From Heterocephalus glaber (taxonomy: Eukaryota > Chordata > Mammalia > Rodentia > Bathyergidae): a DNA stretch of 64,000 nt. Location: the NCBI RefSeq assembly GCF_000247695.1, contig NW_004624743.1:7605396-7669395 (forward strand), given 5' to 3'. The notes under the pieces were generated by a model. The model saw nothing but the letters and a program-made list of their open reading frames with translations. It was not told where the DNA came from and ran no database searches. Made by a program: the position numbers and the translations under genes. Shown one piece after another: positions 1 to 11,495 of this stretch (position 1 is the first letter of the stretch; each line of letters opens with the position of its first letter).

Positions 1-429
1 TTATTATATAATAACCACAAAGCCACTTTTAGAAATATCCACATATAAGCAGATTAATTTTAATACCTTAAGTATTCTTAAAAACATTATAATCACATAT
101 TAAGATTCTCAGTCTCAAAAAAAGATTCTCAGTCTCAATACCAAAGTAGTAAAAGTTGAAATTGTTTTAAAGTTTTTTAGATCTTATAGTTTAGAACCCA
201 AATGGGAAAGAAATTTAATCTACTTTAACACAGAATTACTATGTCTGTTTTACTAAGTAAAAGATATGGAAATAAAATTAGAAAGTTGTCAGTGAGTGAG
301 GTGTATGCTCTAAGAATTGTAATAATCTCAAAGAATAAAAATAAGTGGCATATAAGTAATCATAGCAAGGCTGCATGATAAGAGTTAACATACAAAAGTC
401 AATGATTTGAAACTAAAAGCATACCACTT
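1..429. other. Unassigned AT-rich sequence
   Basis: No repeat family or coding potential was recognised. The stretch is AT-rich and directly precedes recognisable old L1 ORF2 sequence, so it may be more diverged L1, but nothing specific supports that. Confidence 0.4.
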
Positions 430-1776
430 ACATCCAAAAATGAAATATCCATTACATGCAAAAAAATGAAATACTTAGATATGAATATAAGGAAATATGT
501 ACAAGATTTATATGAGAAAAACTATGAGATTTTGATCTGATAATCAAAATCAAAGAATTAAATAAATGAAGAACTATTCCATTTTCATGGATAGATGTAC
601 TCAATACTATCAAGATGTCAGACCTCTCAACTTGCTATTCAATGCAATTCCAATGAAAATCCTAGGAAGTTATTTTGTGAATATCAAAAAAACTGACTTT
701 AAAATTTATAACGAGAAGCAAAAGACCCACATTAGGCAATATCAAAGAAGAAAAACTTACAGCACTGACTTTAACCAACCTCAAGACTTACCACAAAGAT
801 ACCGTAAATGAGATAGTGTAGTAGTGGTGAAACAGACAAACAGATCAATAAAACAGATTAGAGGCCAGAAACAGACTATCTTTGACAAAGAAGCAAAGGC
901 ATAAGACATAAAAGTGCTGAGAAAATTAGACATTCACACCAAAAAAAAATCTGTCTACACATAGACCTCAGATTCCAGAAAAACTGACTCAAACGGATAA
1001 TAGGGTTACGTGTAAAATACAAAACTATGAGTTCTAGAAGATGGCACAGAAGAAAAAGTAAATAACCTTGAGGTATGTCACTGACTTTTTAGACATAATA
1101 CCCAAAGCATGGTCCATTATAGATGCAGTTGATGAGCCAGACTTGATTACACTTGAAAGTTTTGCTCTATGAAAGAAAGATAATATCAAGAAAATGAGCA
1201 GACAACATACAGACTAGGAAAAAATAATTGCAAAAGACACATCTGATAAAGACTGCTATCTAAAATATAACAACCCTTAAATCTCAATAAGAAAACAACT
1301 TGAGTTTTAAAAATTAGGCCAAAGACCTTAAGGGATATCTCATCAGATATACAGATGGAAAAAGAAGCACATGAAAAGATGTTCCACATCATATATCATT
1401 GGGGGAATCAGAGCTAAAACAGTGAGAAACTGAGATACCACTACATACGTATTAGAATGGCTAAAACTAGAACACTGACAATACTAAACACTGACAAGAA
1501 TGTGGACAACAGAAACTCAGTTCCGCGCTGGTGAAAAGACAAAACAGCATACTCACTTTGGAAGACAGTTTGGCACCTTCTTATAAAACTATACATATTC
1601 TTACCATAAAATTCATCAGTCATATTCCTTGATATTTACCCAAAGAAGTTGAAAACTATGTCCATACAAAAACCTGTACATGGATGCTTATACAGTAGTA
1701 CCTGCAATCAACATATCTTTCAGTAGATGAATGGGTAAACGAATACAGCCCTATAAGCAAGTAAGCTATCACACTG

Positions 1777-1862
1777 GGAATGTAGCTCAGTGGTAGACCT
1801 CTTGCCCAGCATGAACAAGGAATAGGTTAGATCTCTGGCATCGCATAGAAAAATAAGAAAAA
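1777..1862 (+). mobile_element. ID-like SINE, old copy
   Basis: A degraded tRNA-like head (gggaatgtagctcagtggta) with a short A-rich tail matches the ID SINE pattern. It lies inside the old L1. It resembles the older '...tagctcagtggtag' head rather than the younger '...tttagctcagtggtt' form found elsewhere in the window. Confidence 0.65.
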
Positions 1863-2145
1863 AGGAGAAATGTGCTACCAAGGCATAAAAAGACATGGAG
1901 AAACCACAGGTGTATATTACTAAGTGAAAGATACTAATCTCTAAAGACTACATACTATATAATTTCAATTATATGACATTCTGGAAAAAGCAAAACCATG
2001 GAAACAGATCAGTGGCTGCCACATGTTGGGAAAAGGGAGACTGAATAGGTGGAAGACAGAAGACTTTTAGAGGGGTGAAAATCCTCAATTTGATACATGC
2101 CATTGTACCTTGTCTAAATCTACCAAATATTAAACATTGAGAATG

Positions 2146-2345
2146 AACCCGAATCCAGCACTCTGGGACGCTGGGGCAGGAAGATTAAAACTGTGAGACC
2201 AGCCTCCACAACTTAGTGAGTTAGACCTTGTCTCAAAATATAAATAAATAAACAGACAAATCAATAAAGGGTTGGGGATATAGCTCAATATGAAGACCCC
2301 TTGGGTTCGGTCCCCAGTACAGTAACAAAACAAAAGAAAGAACGC
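2146..2345 (+). mobile_element. B1-ID composite SINE (B4 / B1-dID type)
   Basis: A B1-like left part (cagcactctgggacgctggg, then 'gaccagcctc...tgtctcaaaa') is followed after an A-rich linker by an ID-like unit (gggttggggatatagctcaa ... ccccagtaca). This two-part order is typical of rodent B1-ID composites. It sits inside the 3' UTR of the old L1 and so inserted later. Confidence 0.75.
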
Positions 2346-2769
2346 TAATATAAACTTTGGGCTTTGGGTGATCTGATGAGTCAATGTAAGTTCATCAACT
2401 TACAGAAACGCACCACTCTGGCGAGGGATGGTGATAATGAGGGAAGCTATGCATGTGTGGGGACAGTGAATACTCGGGAAATCTGTGTCTTCCTCTTAAT
2501 TTTCCTGTGACTCTAAAACTGTTCTCAAAAAAAAAGTTTAAAAAAATTAAAAATAATTGGCATACAATGAAATCTATTATAAAATTTCCTATCACCTACT
2601 AGTGTAGGTTTTGTTTTTAAATAACACATTTCTATAATCTATTCACTGGAAGAATGACAGGAACTCACTGAAAGATTTGTACAAGCAAAAAAAACATGAG
2701 CTTTATGACTGCTTTTTGGATATACTCTAATAATTTTTTAGGATGCAGTTAATTGTGAACCCATAAATG

Positions 2770-3060
2770 CTAGGCACATACATATCACCTCTTCATGGAC
2801 GCTTTCCCTAAATGCCCAATCTAACATACCCACTACCATCATTTCCTATTCCCTTCCTCTGCCTTATCTTTGTTGGATTCACCGTGACGGACACATTATT
2901 TATCTACGTCATCATAAGATTACCATCAGCCTCTTCCAATGAAACGTAAGCTCCATTCAGGGCAGGGACTGCCATTGTTTTATAAAGTTGTATCACTGTT
3001 ATAAGGAACAGTACCTGGCATATACAGATGGAGGCTAAATAATGAGTGACTAAACAACCG
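2770..3060 (+). mobile_element. L2 LINE 3' end
   Basis: The stretch resembles the conserved L2 3' end: 'cacctcttcatggacgcttt' for the 'cacctcctcagagaggcctt' block, then 'gtaagctccattcagggcag' for 'gtaagctccatgagggcagg', then a 'cagtacctggcatat' block. It is heavily diverged, as expected of L2. Confidence 0.6.
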
Positions 3061-3189
3061 CCTTTTGGGACGACAGCAGGATTTTTTACGTTTGGCTAGC
3101 AAAATAAAAGGTGTAATTATTTCAAACACAATCAAGAGACTGTTCATTTCACTGGGATGTTGACGTTTTTCTTGTGACTCAGTAATAGG

Positions 3190-3665
3190 TGGTTTCATGG
3201 TTTGAATATGGTCTATCCCTCCACAACTCATGTTTTAGTGAGTTGAAGGCCAGAATGGACTACATAATAAGAACCCGGATCAAAAAGAACAAACAAAATC
3301 CACCAAAGTAAAAACTTAACCCCTGGAGTTTAATCCCCATTGTAAGGTATGAAGAGGGTGGAAGCTTAATGTGTCTATGGTGTTCTGAGGCAGGGATTCG
3401 GAGAGGTCATTAGAATTAGGTAAGGTTACCATGGCGGAACGCTCATGAGTGAACACCTGATGGCTTTGTAACAAGAAAGACAGAAACTACAGAATGCATG
3501 TGCATAGCACCTACCTCATGCCATTTAATTCCGTTACACTTCAAGACTGCCAGCAAGAAGGACATCATCAGATAAAGTCCCTCAATCTTGTATCAGAACC
3601 ATGAGCCAAAATAAACTTTTCTTTATAAATTGTCCAGACCATGGTATTATGTACATTATTACGTA
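3190..3665 (+). mobile_element. MaLR LTR (MST/THE1-like), with a B1 fragment inside
   Basis: The left end 'catggtttgaatatg' and the right part with 'accatgagccaaaataaact' followed by 'tctttataaattgtccagac' match the start and the polyadenylation-region end of MST/THE1 MaLR LTRs. The middle retains the 'ggtcattagaattaggtaag' and 'agcaagaagg' blocks. About 3238-3300 is a B1-like fragment (ttgaaggccagaatggacta) that interrupts the 5' part. Confidence 0.7.
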
Positions 3666-4751
3666 CAGAATATGGATCAAAAGCAGTGGTGCAAACAGAG
3701 GTAGTTTAGACTCAAGTTTCCTTCTGCAAGGGATGCTTTGAGATAATCTGTATTCATTTTTAATAACATGAGCAAAATCAAGTTACAACAGTAAGAAAAT
3801 AAGTTGTTTTAAGAATAAACACTTTAGAATATCTTATGATTTTCTAAAATCAATTTAATTCACTTGAAGCTTTCATTCCAGAGTAAATAAATGATCTTTT
3901 TTAAAAAAGTGAATGAAATCCCTAAGTATGAGCCACTCTTATTGATCAACGTTGACTCAACCAAACAGAACCAAGGAAGCAGTCAGTCTCTAATTCTGTA
4001 TTATGTCAACTAAGCCTCCTCAGGAAAGAATCAGTGAAGGACAGAAGTCAGAGGAAAAGAAATAGAACTCAGAAGAAACCTAAATCTCTATTACTATGCT
4101 GAAATCTGCCGGGTATCCATTCTTTAAACTACACATGTCCAATTCTCACTCAGGTGCAAAGGAACCCCCAATACTTCCAGCAAAATTCTTCTGCCTACTT
4201 TTTTTTCTAAGGATGGTTTAAGGACCACTAATTTCAGATTCAACTATAGAATTCAATAAAAATAAGTTTCTGAAACTTCACCCCTTAATAATGGAGCCCG
4301 GATAAATACTTTTATTGAGCATTACAGGTGATTCCTATGCAAAGAAATCTGAGACTACTATAGTATCCTAACTTTTCAAAACTCAGTAGAAGTTACCTAC
4401 TCTATGGAACCCTACTAATAAACGTATTACTTCTGTATTCTTTGAGTATATGTTTCTCTTACATTTATCACGTTATCTCTTTATCCACTTCACCCACAAA
4501 AAAACAAACCTTTTTCACTAACTCTCATTGACTATTGCAGGTTTACAACCTTTTACCATAGGATGCTACCTATATAAAACAAGTCACAAGATACCTGCAG
4601 TTCCAGGAGCTACCTCTAATCTACATACTCTTCTCCCACAAATCAGTGCGAATGACTGATAAGTTCCTGTTTGATTAAAGTTGGTTTGTAATCTTCAAAA
4701 AGGAAAGTATAATAGAACAAATGGTTTTAGTCCTTTAGAAAATTTTCTATA
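3666..4751. other. Unassigned non-coding sequence
   Basis: AT-rich sequence with no open reading frame of note and no repeat family that I could recognise. Confidence 0.4.
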
Positions 4752-4766
4752 GAATATTTTCACAAC

Positions 4767-4857
4767 TAGGGGCCGGAGATTTAGCTCAGTGGTTCTGTCG
4801 CCTGCCTCGCAAGCACAAGGACCCAAGTTTGATCCCTGGTACCAAAAAAAAAAAAAG
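4767..4857 (+). mobile_element. ID SINE (young type) with 15-bp target duplication
   Basis: The head ggggccggagatttagctca, the box-B-like gtttgatccctggtacc and the poly-A tail define an ID-type SINE. A perfect 15-bp direct repeat, gaatattttcacaac, lies at 4752-4766 and again at 4858-4872. This is the footprint of L1-mediated target-primed insertion, and perfect repeats imply a fairly recent event. Confidence 0.9.
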
Positions 4858-4872
4858 GAATATTTTCACAAC

Positions 4873-6390
4873 AACTTGGAAGCATAAAATTAAGAGTAAG
4901 CCCAGAAGTTTTGGACTGGATACTGATCCTATTGTCATTTGCTCATATTAAGAAAACTGTACTACATGCAATGCATCTGTGGAGTTTTGATCTACATGAT
5001 ATATCAGAGAATGAGAGAACAGAATGAGTTCACAATTAAAATAAAAATAAAATCAAAATGTTCTAAGAATTGCTTTCCATTCTGGAGTATTTAAGATAGC
5101 AGTGAAATACTTTGCCAAACATTAAGGACAGATTCCAATTACTGTCTTCATGACGTATTTTGAAAAAAATCAAACGTAAATGCAAATGGCAAGGAAAAAA
5201 CAGTGGAAATCGAACTAAATTTTATTTAATCTAAAATATGTACTTTGAAAAAGTTTTCAGTGAAATCACAGGATCATAAATGTAAAAACTAGGTGTTTTA
5301 ATACCCAACAAGTGTTACTTTCTTTTAATCCAGGAAGAAATTCATGTAAATAATATTGGGCAGAATCTGGGTCAAGTTTATGTCCACTATTCTTCTCATT
5401 AATACTGAAATGTAAAAGTTGTCAATTCAACCAAATTGAATCCTAAATACAGTCTGTGTTCACTTCATTTAGTGGTTAAACCTTTTTCTTTTTCTTTTTT
5501 TTGAAGGATTCCAAGCATTGACTACACTTGCATATACAAACTTTATCAATTTCATTGCTGAGAAAGATAAAATTCAGTCAACTAACTCAGAAATATAAGC
5601 AATACCAGGATGAAGAGAGCCAACTGTCTACCTCCTCATAGTTCTTAAGTGACATTCTGAGAATCAGCATGAGATTATATTAATTTAAATCATAAGTGTC
5701 TTTTGTGACCTGGCTGAAGGATTCTACTTCAACTGTTTCAAGATACAAGTTCATACTCAGCTTCTCTATGACCATGACAAACTTAAGGGTTTTAGTTACA
5801 GTCTAACTTCAACATTTTAGATCAAGACATAAAAAATTGACCTTAAATTTAAGAAGGTGAAATTTGAGTTTGAGTTCAGACTGTCACCCCAGGTAAATAA
5901 ATCACTGCCTATTTCTAGACCCCAGATGCTTTCTTCTGTAAAATTCAAGTGGGAAGAGAAATTGGTTAGGCTTTGGTTCCTACTAGTTCCACATTCCTTC
6001 TCTAATTTCACAGATACAAAAAGGAAAAAAACAAAACTCTCTTAAGGAATACAACCCATATTATTCATTGAAGTTTAAACACATAGTGTTAAAAAACACA
6101 GGTTATCTGGTAGAGCACACCAGGAACTACACTATTTTGAAGGCCACTGTTCTATACTCAGTAAGTTTCTAAGTAATTCAAAAGTTAATCATCACACAGG
6201 ATACCCAAATGTTGGCAATATTTGGCTATGAAAAAAACATTGCATACTGAAGCTAATTTCCAAGACAGAAGTTTGTGAACATGAAGGTTTGAAATCTTTC
6301 ACATAGTTAATTGACAATGCTGAATTTTATCAGAACCCTGTGATTCTGGAAATAGCAAAGGTTAAAAACGTCACCCCACCCTTTCATGTT
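4873..6390. other. Unassigned non-coding sequence
   Basis: No repeat or gene recognised. Short overlapping open frames on both strands near 5817-6045 have no recognisable domain and are antisense to each other, so they look like chance. Confidence 0.4.
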
Positions 6391-6900
6391 CCAGAAAATG
6401 GCCTACTCCAAAGAATGACTATTGCCTATAGAACTTAGGTAAGACTCATGGTTGCCTCCCAACCCCATCCAATTTACCAATGCCAGACCTAGATCCTCCA
6501 AATTTCCATTCTTTGATCAAGAACCTTTTGTTAGCACAGATCAATTGGAACCAAGTGCTTATTAAGCAAGATTCCCTTCCTACAGGTTCCCGAACTGTGT
6601 GACTTACCCTTGGCCTGAAAACAGCATCAAGGCCTCCTGAGGGTTAGCACAGAAATAGGCTGTCCTCAGAGTAAAGCTTTCTCTGGTTATTGTCCATCAT
6701 ACCGTTCCTTCATCTCACTTTTCTGACTCTAGCCATGCTTGCCGCTCCTTACGAAAGAGAAACTCTAACCTTTGAGACGCCTGCAGATCCTAAAATCAGG
6801 GCATTCTCCCTATTGCAATAGCTCATTCCTCCATAGCCTTGCAATTTTTCTTTCGAATAAAATCCGTTCTTGCTAAACCTAGACTTTTAAAACTCAACAC
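6391..6900 (+). mobile_element. Possible LTR remnant next to the promoter
   Basis: The stretch is more C-rich than its surroundings and ends with gaataaaatccgttcttgct, which resembles an LTR polyadenylation signal with a short U5. An 'agtaaagctttctc' block about 200 bases earlier is also LTR-like. No TG...CA ends or target duplication were found. It could equally be the distal part of the promoter region. Confidence 0.25.
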
Positions 6901-7345
6901 CCCTTTCCAATTCTTAAGTTTCTGAGTTTGAAAGATAAACTGATTTTGTTATTTTTTTCAAGTGACAAGTGTTGCTCTTCTCTCCGGAGACCCATTGTGT
7001 TCTTAGAGAGACTCGAGGCATTTCTAAGACCTTCAATTCTCGGCTACTGTCCCGCGGCTGCACGAAGTGGCGGGGAAAAGGTGGGTAGCCAGCCGGGCAG
7101 GGTCAGCTCCGGGTCCACCTGGGCACGGACAGGCAGGGTCCCCACCCTCCACCGTGCTGGCCCCACAGTTGATCAGCACCGATGCTGCTTCCTCCGGCGC
7201 CCAGGCACTCGGAAGCAGGTAGAGGGTACTGCCGGGAGACGCATCCCATTCTGCCCAGGGCACTCGACCGGCTCCTTCAGCAGCAATGACCTCCAGGTCC
7301 TTGCATTCCCAGTGTTATCGCTCCAGCCTTCACAGAAAGACTCAC

Positions 7346-7500
7346 CATGGCGCCTAGGACAGGTCGCACACCAGGCACCCTGGAGAGGCCGGGTCAGTCC
7401 CAGATCTCACCTCCCGCAGCGGCTCAGGGGAACCTCTGGAAACAGCGAGGTAGACGGTCTTCCGGCTCTACCGGAAGTTCTGCCGCGCGGGACAGGAAGT
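7346..7500 (-). other. Candidate minus-strand first exon ending in ATG|GTGAGT
   Basis: Reading the minus strand, the sequence ggcgccATG is followed at once by GTGAGT, a strong splice donor (ATG at 7348-7346, GT at 7345-7344). A first exon that supplies only the start codon is a known arrangement in short housekeeping genes. A second good donor, GGGAG|GTGAGA, lies upstream at 7410-7409 and would give a purely untranslated first exon. The upstream boundary is a guess placed near the ETS cluster. No matching second exon was recognised at lower coordinates. The ATG is also in a favourable context on the plus strand (7347), but that frame gives only a low-complexity 65-residue peptide. Confidence 0.4.
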
Positions 7501-7649
7501 CCCGCCCCTCACAACGCCGGCGACCCCGCGCCACGCAGAGGTAAGGATACCCCGGACGTCGACTCGAGCCACTTCCGCGGGTGCTCTTCGCGGGGGCTGG
7601 GGGCGGTGCCACCCTTGAGAGCGTGCGGGGCGGCGCAGGCGCAGCACAG
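7500..7649 (+). other. Candidate plus-strand untranslated first exon
   Basis: Two good donors follow the ETS/SP1 cluster on the plus strand: CAGAG|GTAAGG with GT at 7541, and CACAG|GTAAGA with GT at 7650, the latter right after the NRF1-like site. Either could close a short 5' exon transcribed to the right. The long open frame 6928-7653 crosses this region but begins outside the island and has Arg/Pro/Gly-rich content typical of GC-rich DNA, so I do not read it as a protein. No downstream exon was recognised. Confidence 0.35.
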
Positions 7650-7800
7650 GTAAGAGGGCGGGCGGAGCGCTGGCGGGGCCCGGGTAGGCTCCGAGGTCTA
7701 CTGGGTACTTTGGCCTGGCGCGCGTCCCTCGGCTAGGTGACGGAGTTACAGGTTGGTGACCGGGATGGGAGTCGACCAGACCCGGTGCAGTCAGTGACGA

Positions 7801-9930
7801 TAAAGACCCCCGTTAGAATGTGTTCCTGCGGCGACAGCCTGGCGATGGTCGCCTCGTGGCCAGCGCCCTTTTCGTTTTCCGAACTGGTCCCTTTGGAGTC
7901 TCGCCGTCGCCGTGCACCTGTCTGTCCCTCTGTCGTCTCTGTTCCCTGCCTTAGTGGCTTCTCCAGCTCTACGCCTCAGTGCAGTGGAATCCGATTGTGA
8001 GAAGTTTCTGCAGATTCACAGAATGAGCTGAAGCCAGAACCACGTCTTCCAAGATCTGAGTAACCGAGAAGCGAATTCTACCTGTTTCATACGTTCCAAT
8101 AGGGGCAGTTTCCGTTTGGCTGAAAAAGAAACCTCCAGTGGGAAGAAGTGAAATTCACATATACCTCTTAATTTTGTGACTTGCCCCCCCCCCAGTCTAT
8201 CAGTCGACCTCTTCTGCCTTTTTCTTATCATAATAAAGTAGTCCTGGAGGCAGGCTTGAAATGATTTTACAGAGCATCTTCAACCCAGAAATTTGTCTTA
8301 CAATTTAAGGAACCTTACTTAAGTCTTGGCTATCTGAAACTTCATCCGTGGGACTTCATTTTGCCGTAATGACAAGTTTTATCGTGAAGTTGGAACTGGG
8401 GAGGAAAACTAAGAAGTTTTACAAGTTACGAAGGTTGAGCAGAAAGAGGTGGCTATGGATGTTGTCTCATCCGCCTTACCAGCGTACCTAGAGGAAATGA
8501 TATCCAAGCTATAAATGGCCCAAAGTCCCTGGGAAACAGTTCTGAGCGATTCAAAACAAGTATGCGTGGAGCAGTTAGTTGCTTTCCATTAGAAAAGGGT
8601 ACAGAAACTGGGTATATGAATATTTTTTTTTAATTGGGAGGGGTAAATAGCCTGACAGGTAAGAAATGGAAGTCAAAAGTATTAACAGGAAGAGCTGGAA
8701 GTAGGCGGGACTGAGTAATAGTTTGTGAAAACAGATCCTGCTGAGGATCAATCCAGAGCTTCCCTGAGGGTTCAGTTTTGCTGTATAGGGACAAGAGTGT
8801 AAATAGACAAGCCCCAGGGCATCTGCAGGTGCTTAAGTGTGGTAGAGAGGGATTGGAGTTGTCTGCTGGTGTATCTGTGGGAAGCAACTGCTATCCTTGA
8901 GGAAGAAAAGGTGGAAAAGGAAAATGGCTATCAGCCTGTCAGTGACAACACTTCTGTGAAGTCTTACTCTTTCATTTCTGACACTGTGGTTCTTACATCT
9001 GTCCTAAACTTGGCAGCCTCATTGAGGTTCACAGAGCATCTCCTCCTATATGACAGAAAGGCTGGAATTATTGTCAGGATAGAATACATGTCTGCCACAG
9101 TAAAACCAAGAAAAGAAATCAGAGTCAGTTTTTGTTACCTCCTTATCATTTTTGATAGACCATAGGGCTCTATATTCCTTATTAGGCATATGAAACTCTG
9201 ATAAATAATTCTTGATTAATATCCTTTAATGTTAATATTTCATACAGCTGTCTATTAGTGGGTAAAAATCTAATATTTTGATTAATATAAATATATATTT
9301 TAAGGAAATGTCACACAGTTTTTTATCCTATAGAATAACAATATTTTCTATTTCTTGTTTTGAAGTAGAAGAATTTGCTTATTCCATTACTTAAAACAGA
9401 TGTAAGTTTTTGGCAAAGATTTAAAGAAAGGGAAGAATTGTGAAAGAAAAAAGATGTTGATGATGAAAGTAAGAAATTAAGTCATTTTGGCAAGGAGTTA
9501 GGAGCACATTCTTTGAGAAGAATCTAGGTGGCTTGCCATTAAAACTTTTTGATAAGTTGAAATGTCCTGAGTAAGAATTTTCTTAAATACAAGCACCAAC
9601 AGAAATTTATGTTTTCTGTCAGTGCCCATGCTGATCTGTAACTCTTCCAACCGTTAAAACCTGTCACTTTTTCAAAATCAGTGTTTTGCAAGTATTTTTT
9701 TGTTTAGTTTCTTTCCCAAAAATTTCCAATGCTTTTTAAATATATATGATTATATGCTTTTTTGTAGTTCTTTTTCCTTAATTCATATTTTTTTCTAGAC
9801 TAGAACTACCTTGAGAGCTAGAACCTAGTTTTTGTTTTGTTTTTCTGTCTTCCCCTTAAGAAATACCATTTAAATGAATGTTGTGCCCAAGAGGCATTTC
9901 AGTTAAATTGCCCTGAAAAATCTTTGTGGG
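7801..9930. other. Unassigned sequence downstream of the CpG island
   Basis: No coding exon or repeat could be supported. GC content falls steadily away from the island, and it becomes very AT-rich after about 9200. The open frame at 8839-9165 (108 residues) has no recognisable domain; it may be chance or part of a 5' transcript. If a plus-strand gene starts at the island, this would be its first intron. Confidence 0.4.
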
Positions 9931-10084
9931 GAAAATGCTCATTGTAGCAATACTTGCAACAGTAAAAGGTGGGAACAACCTTATGTACAACAAGAGACTG
10001 GTTACAGTCTGTCATACTTAGTGGAATTTAGCTGGTTTTTTTAAAACCGTTAAACTAGTCCTTCTAATGGAAAATACTTATTTT

Positions 10085-10313
10085 CTAAGTTAAATGTTTT
10101 GTGACTGTATGTTTGTGCCTCCTTCCAATACATATATTGAAACCCCCCACAATGGCATGATATTGTAGTTGGGACTGGGTAATGATTAGGTCATGAGAAT
10201 AAAGCTATCATGGTGCAATTAGTGCCTTTGTAGGAAGAAAAAAAGAAAGGGCTTGCTGCCACCCTCTGTCTGCTGTCCACCATGTAAGGGCACAACAAGG
10301 ACAGTCATCACAG
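10085..10313 (+). mobile_element. MaLR-like LTR fragment
   Basis: The start 'tgtatgtttgtgcctccttc' followed by 'acatatattgaaacc' resembles the MLT1/MST LTR opening. The following 'tgggtaatgattaggtcatg' block and the 'gtctgctgtccaccatgtaa' block match the interior in the right order. The end is cut off by a B1-ID SINE. Confidence 0.6.
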
Positions 10314-10550
10314 TGAGCAATGTGGTCCACAGCTGCAATCCCAGTGCTTGGAAGGCTGAGGCAGGAGGATCACAACTTTGATGCCAACCTGGGTTATATA
10401 GTAAGTTCAAAGCCAACAGCCAGAATTACCTAACAAGTCCCTGTTTCAAAATAAAAAGTGCTTTGGATCCAGCTTGATATGAAGGCCATAGGTTTAATCC
10501 CCAATACCTCTATAAACAACAACCAAAAAAAAAAACAAAATGAAAAAAAG
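10314..10550 (+). mobile_element. B1-ID composite SINE
   Basis: The B1 part contains 'aatcccagtgcttggaaggc' and 'tgaggcaggaggatcaca'. It is followed by an A-rich linker, a weak ID-like part (aagtgctttggatccagctt ... taatccccaatacc) and an A-rich tail. Confidence 0.7.
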
Positions 10551-10975
10551 AAAAGTTTAAAACTTTTGTATAGTATGGGGCTTTTTAAAAGAAACTTCTA
10601 TATAAGTAAAGAAGTGATGACTGTTTTTGGTATTCAGGTTATGTTTTTTAACATTAACTTATGTTGCCCTTTTTCTACTTTTAGGGAAAATATTTTTTGG
10701 AAGTATATTGCGACCCTTTGTAATTTAGTAGCCTTTCTGTGAATCTCCTTTATTTCTAGGATGCTTACCACAGTTGTTGCTAGGACCACACCACATATCT
10801 GATTAATTGGTGGAATAACTCTTGCAAATTTTACACAAGTTGTACAGTGCACATTTTCAAGAACCACTAACATACATAACAGGGTTTTGATCCTTTTGGC
10901 ATCAAGAAAGTCCTCTTTAAACTACTACCACCACTAAGAGCAATAAAACCATATAAAAATATTTGTTTAAAACCT
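10551..10975. other. Unassigned non-coding sequence
   Basis: Short opposing open frames (10458-10742 on plus, 10634-10873 on minus) overlap and show no recognisable motif. No repeat family was recognised. Confidence 0.35.
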
Positions 10976-10979
10976 AAAT

Positions 10980-11495
10980 TATTTTTATTCACCCATTAAA
11001 TATTTAGTATAACTGTGTACCAATCATTATTCTACACTTTTAAGGAAATCATGGTAAATAAAGCGGACATAGTGCCTACTGTAAGGGAATTTATGTTTTA
11101 GTAATAACAGACCATAAATGAACATGTAAGGAAATATAAGATAGTAAAAAGTACTAGTCTGGAAATTAAAATAGATGATTTTGAGATTAAGTGATTATGC
11201 ATAGCTAAGAAGGAACCATTTAAGCTTTATTTCAATGAAAGAGAACTCAGCTTTGTAAAAACTGGGAAAACCATTGCTTAAGAAGGGATAATGGTCCAAA
11301 AAACAAAGGCATGACCTAGTCTGGAATATTTAAAGGCAAAGGAAGATTTTCATGGTTGGAGCATGCTAAGAGAAGAACAAGTCAGGAGAGCTAACAAGGG
11401 TATATCATGTTAGTTTTGAGAACCAAGAAGCGGTTTGGATTTTATTGAGTCCAGAGACGGAGCATTTTAGCCTGAGGTGTAGTATGAAATAATTT
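10980..11495 (-). mobile_element. L2 LINE, reverse orientation
   Basis: On the plus strand the order of blocks matches reverse-oriented L2: 'attcacccattaaatattta', 'tctacacttttaaggaaatc', a 'gaacatgtaaggaaatataa' block, 'agaagaacaagtcagg', and finally 'ggattttattgagtccagag', which corresponds to 'ggattttattctaagtgaga' of L2. Divergence is high. Confidence 0.6.

Larger units (their letters stand above)
430..2560 (+). mobile_element. Old L1 (L1M-type), ORF2 3' half plus 3' UTR
   Basis: The plus strand follows mammalian L1 ORF2 from upstream of the cysteine-rich end through the 3' UTR. The largest surviving open piece (566-811) contains the 'F.DRCTQYYQDV..LNLLFNAIP' stretch that follows the reverse-transcriptase core in L1 ORF2. 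Around 1375-1560 the text matches the region encoding 'HMKRCS' and the following C-terminal domain, and 2385-2540 matches the L1M 3' UTR end with its A-rich tail. Many stops and frameshifts show it is long dead. It is interrupted by an ID-like SINE (about 1777-1862) and a B1-ID composite SINE (about 2146-2345). Confidence 0.8.
7040..7800. promoter_or_regulatory. CpG-island promoter, possibly bidirectional
   Basis: This is the only strongly GC- and CpG-rich stretch in the window apart from a solo LTR near 54 kb. It contains several ETS-type sites on both strands near 7460-7500 (cttccgg, ccggaag, aggaagt) and near 7570 (acttccg), an SP1-like cccgcccc at 7501, and an NRF1-like ggcgcaggcgcag near 7632. 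There is no TATA box at the expected places. This combination is typical of TATA-less housekeeping promoters. Good splice-donor sequences lie on the plus strand (7541 and 7650) and on the minus strand (7410 and 7345), so transcription may leave in both directions. The gene or genes served could not be identified. Confidence 0.8.

Noticed and set aside
1777..1862. tRNA-like sequence (tagctcagtggta ... gttagatct)
   Set aside because: The box A and box B-like motifs are those of a tRNA-derived SINE. The flanks do not form a cloverleaf and the A-rich tail marks a retroposon. The same applies to the other ID units.
6928..7653. 241-residue open frame across the CpG island
   Set aside because: GC-rich DNA has few stop codons by chance. 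The frame starts outside the island, has no domain, is rich in Arg/Pro/Gly/Ser and runs across the likely promoter core and splice-donor sites.
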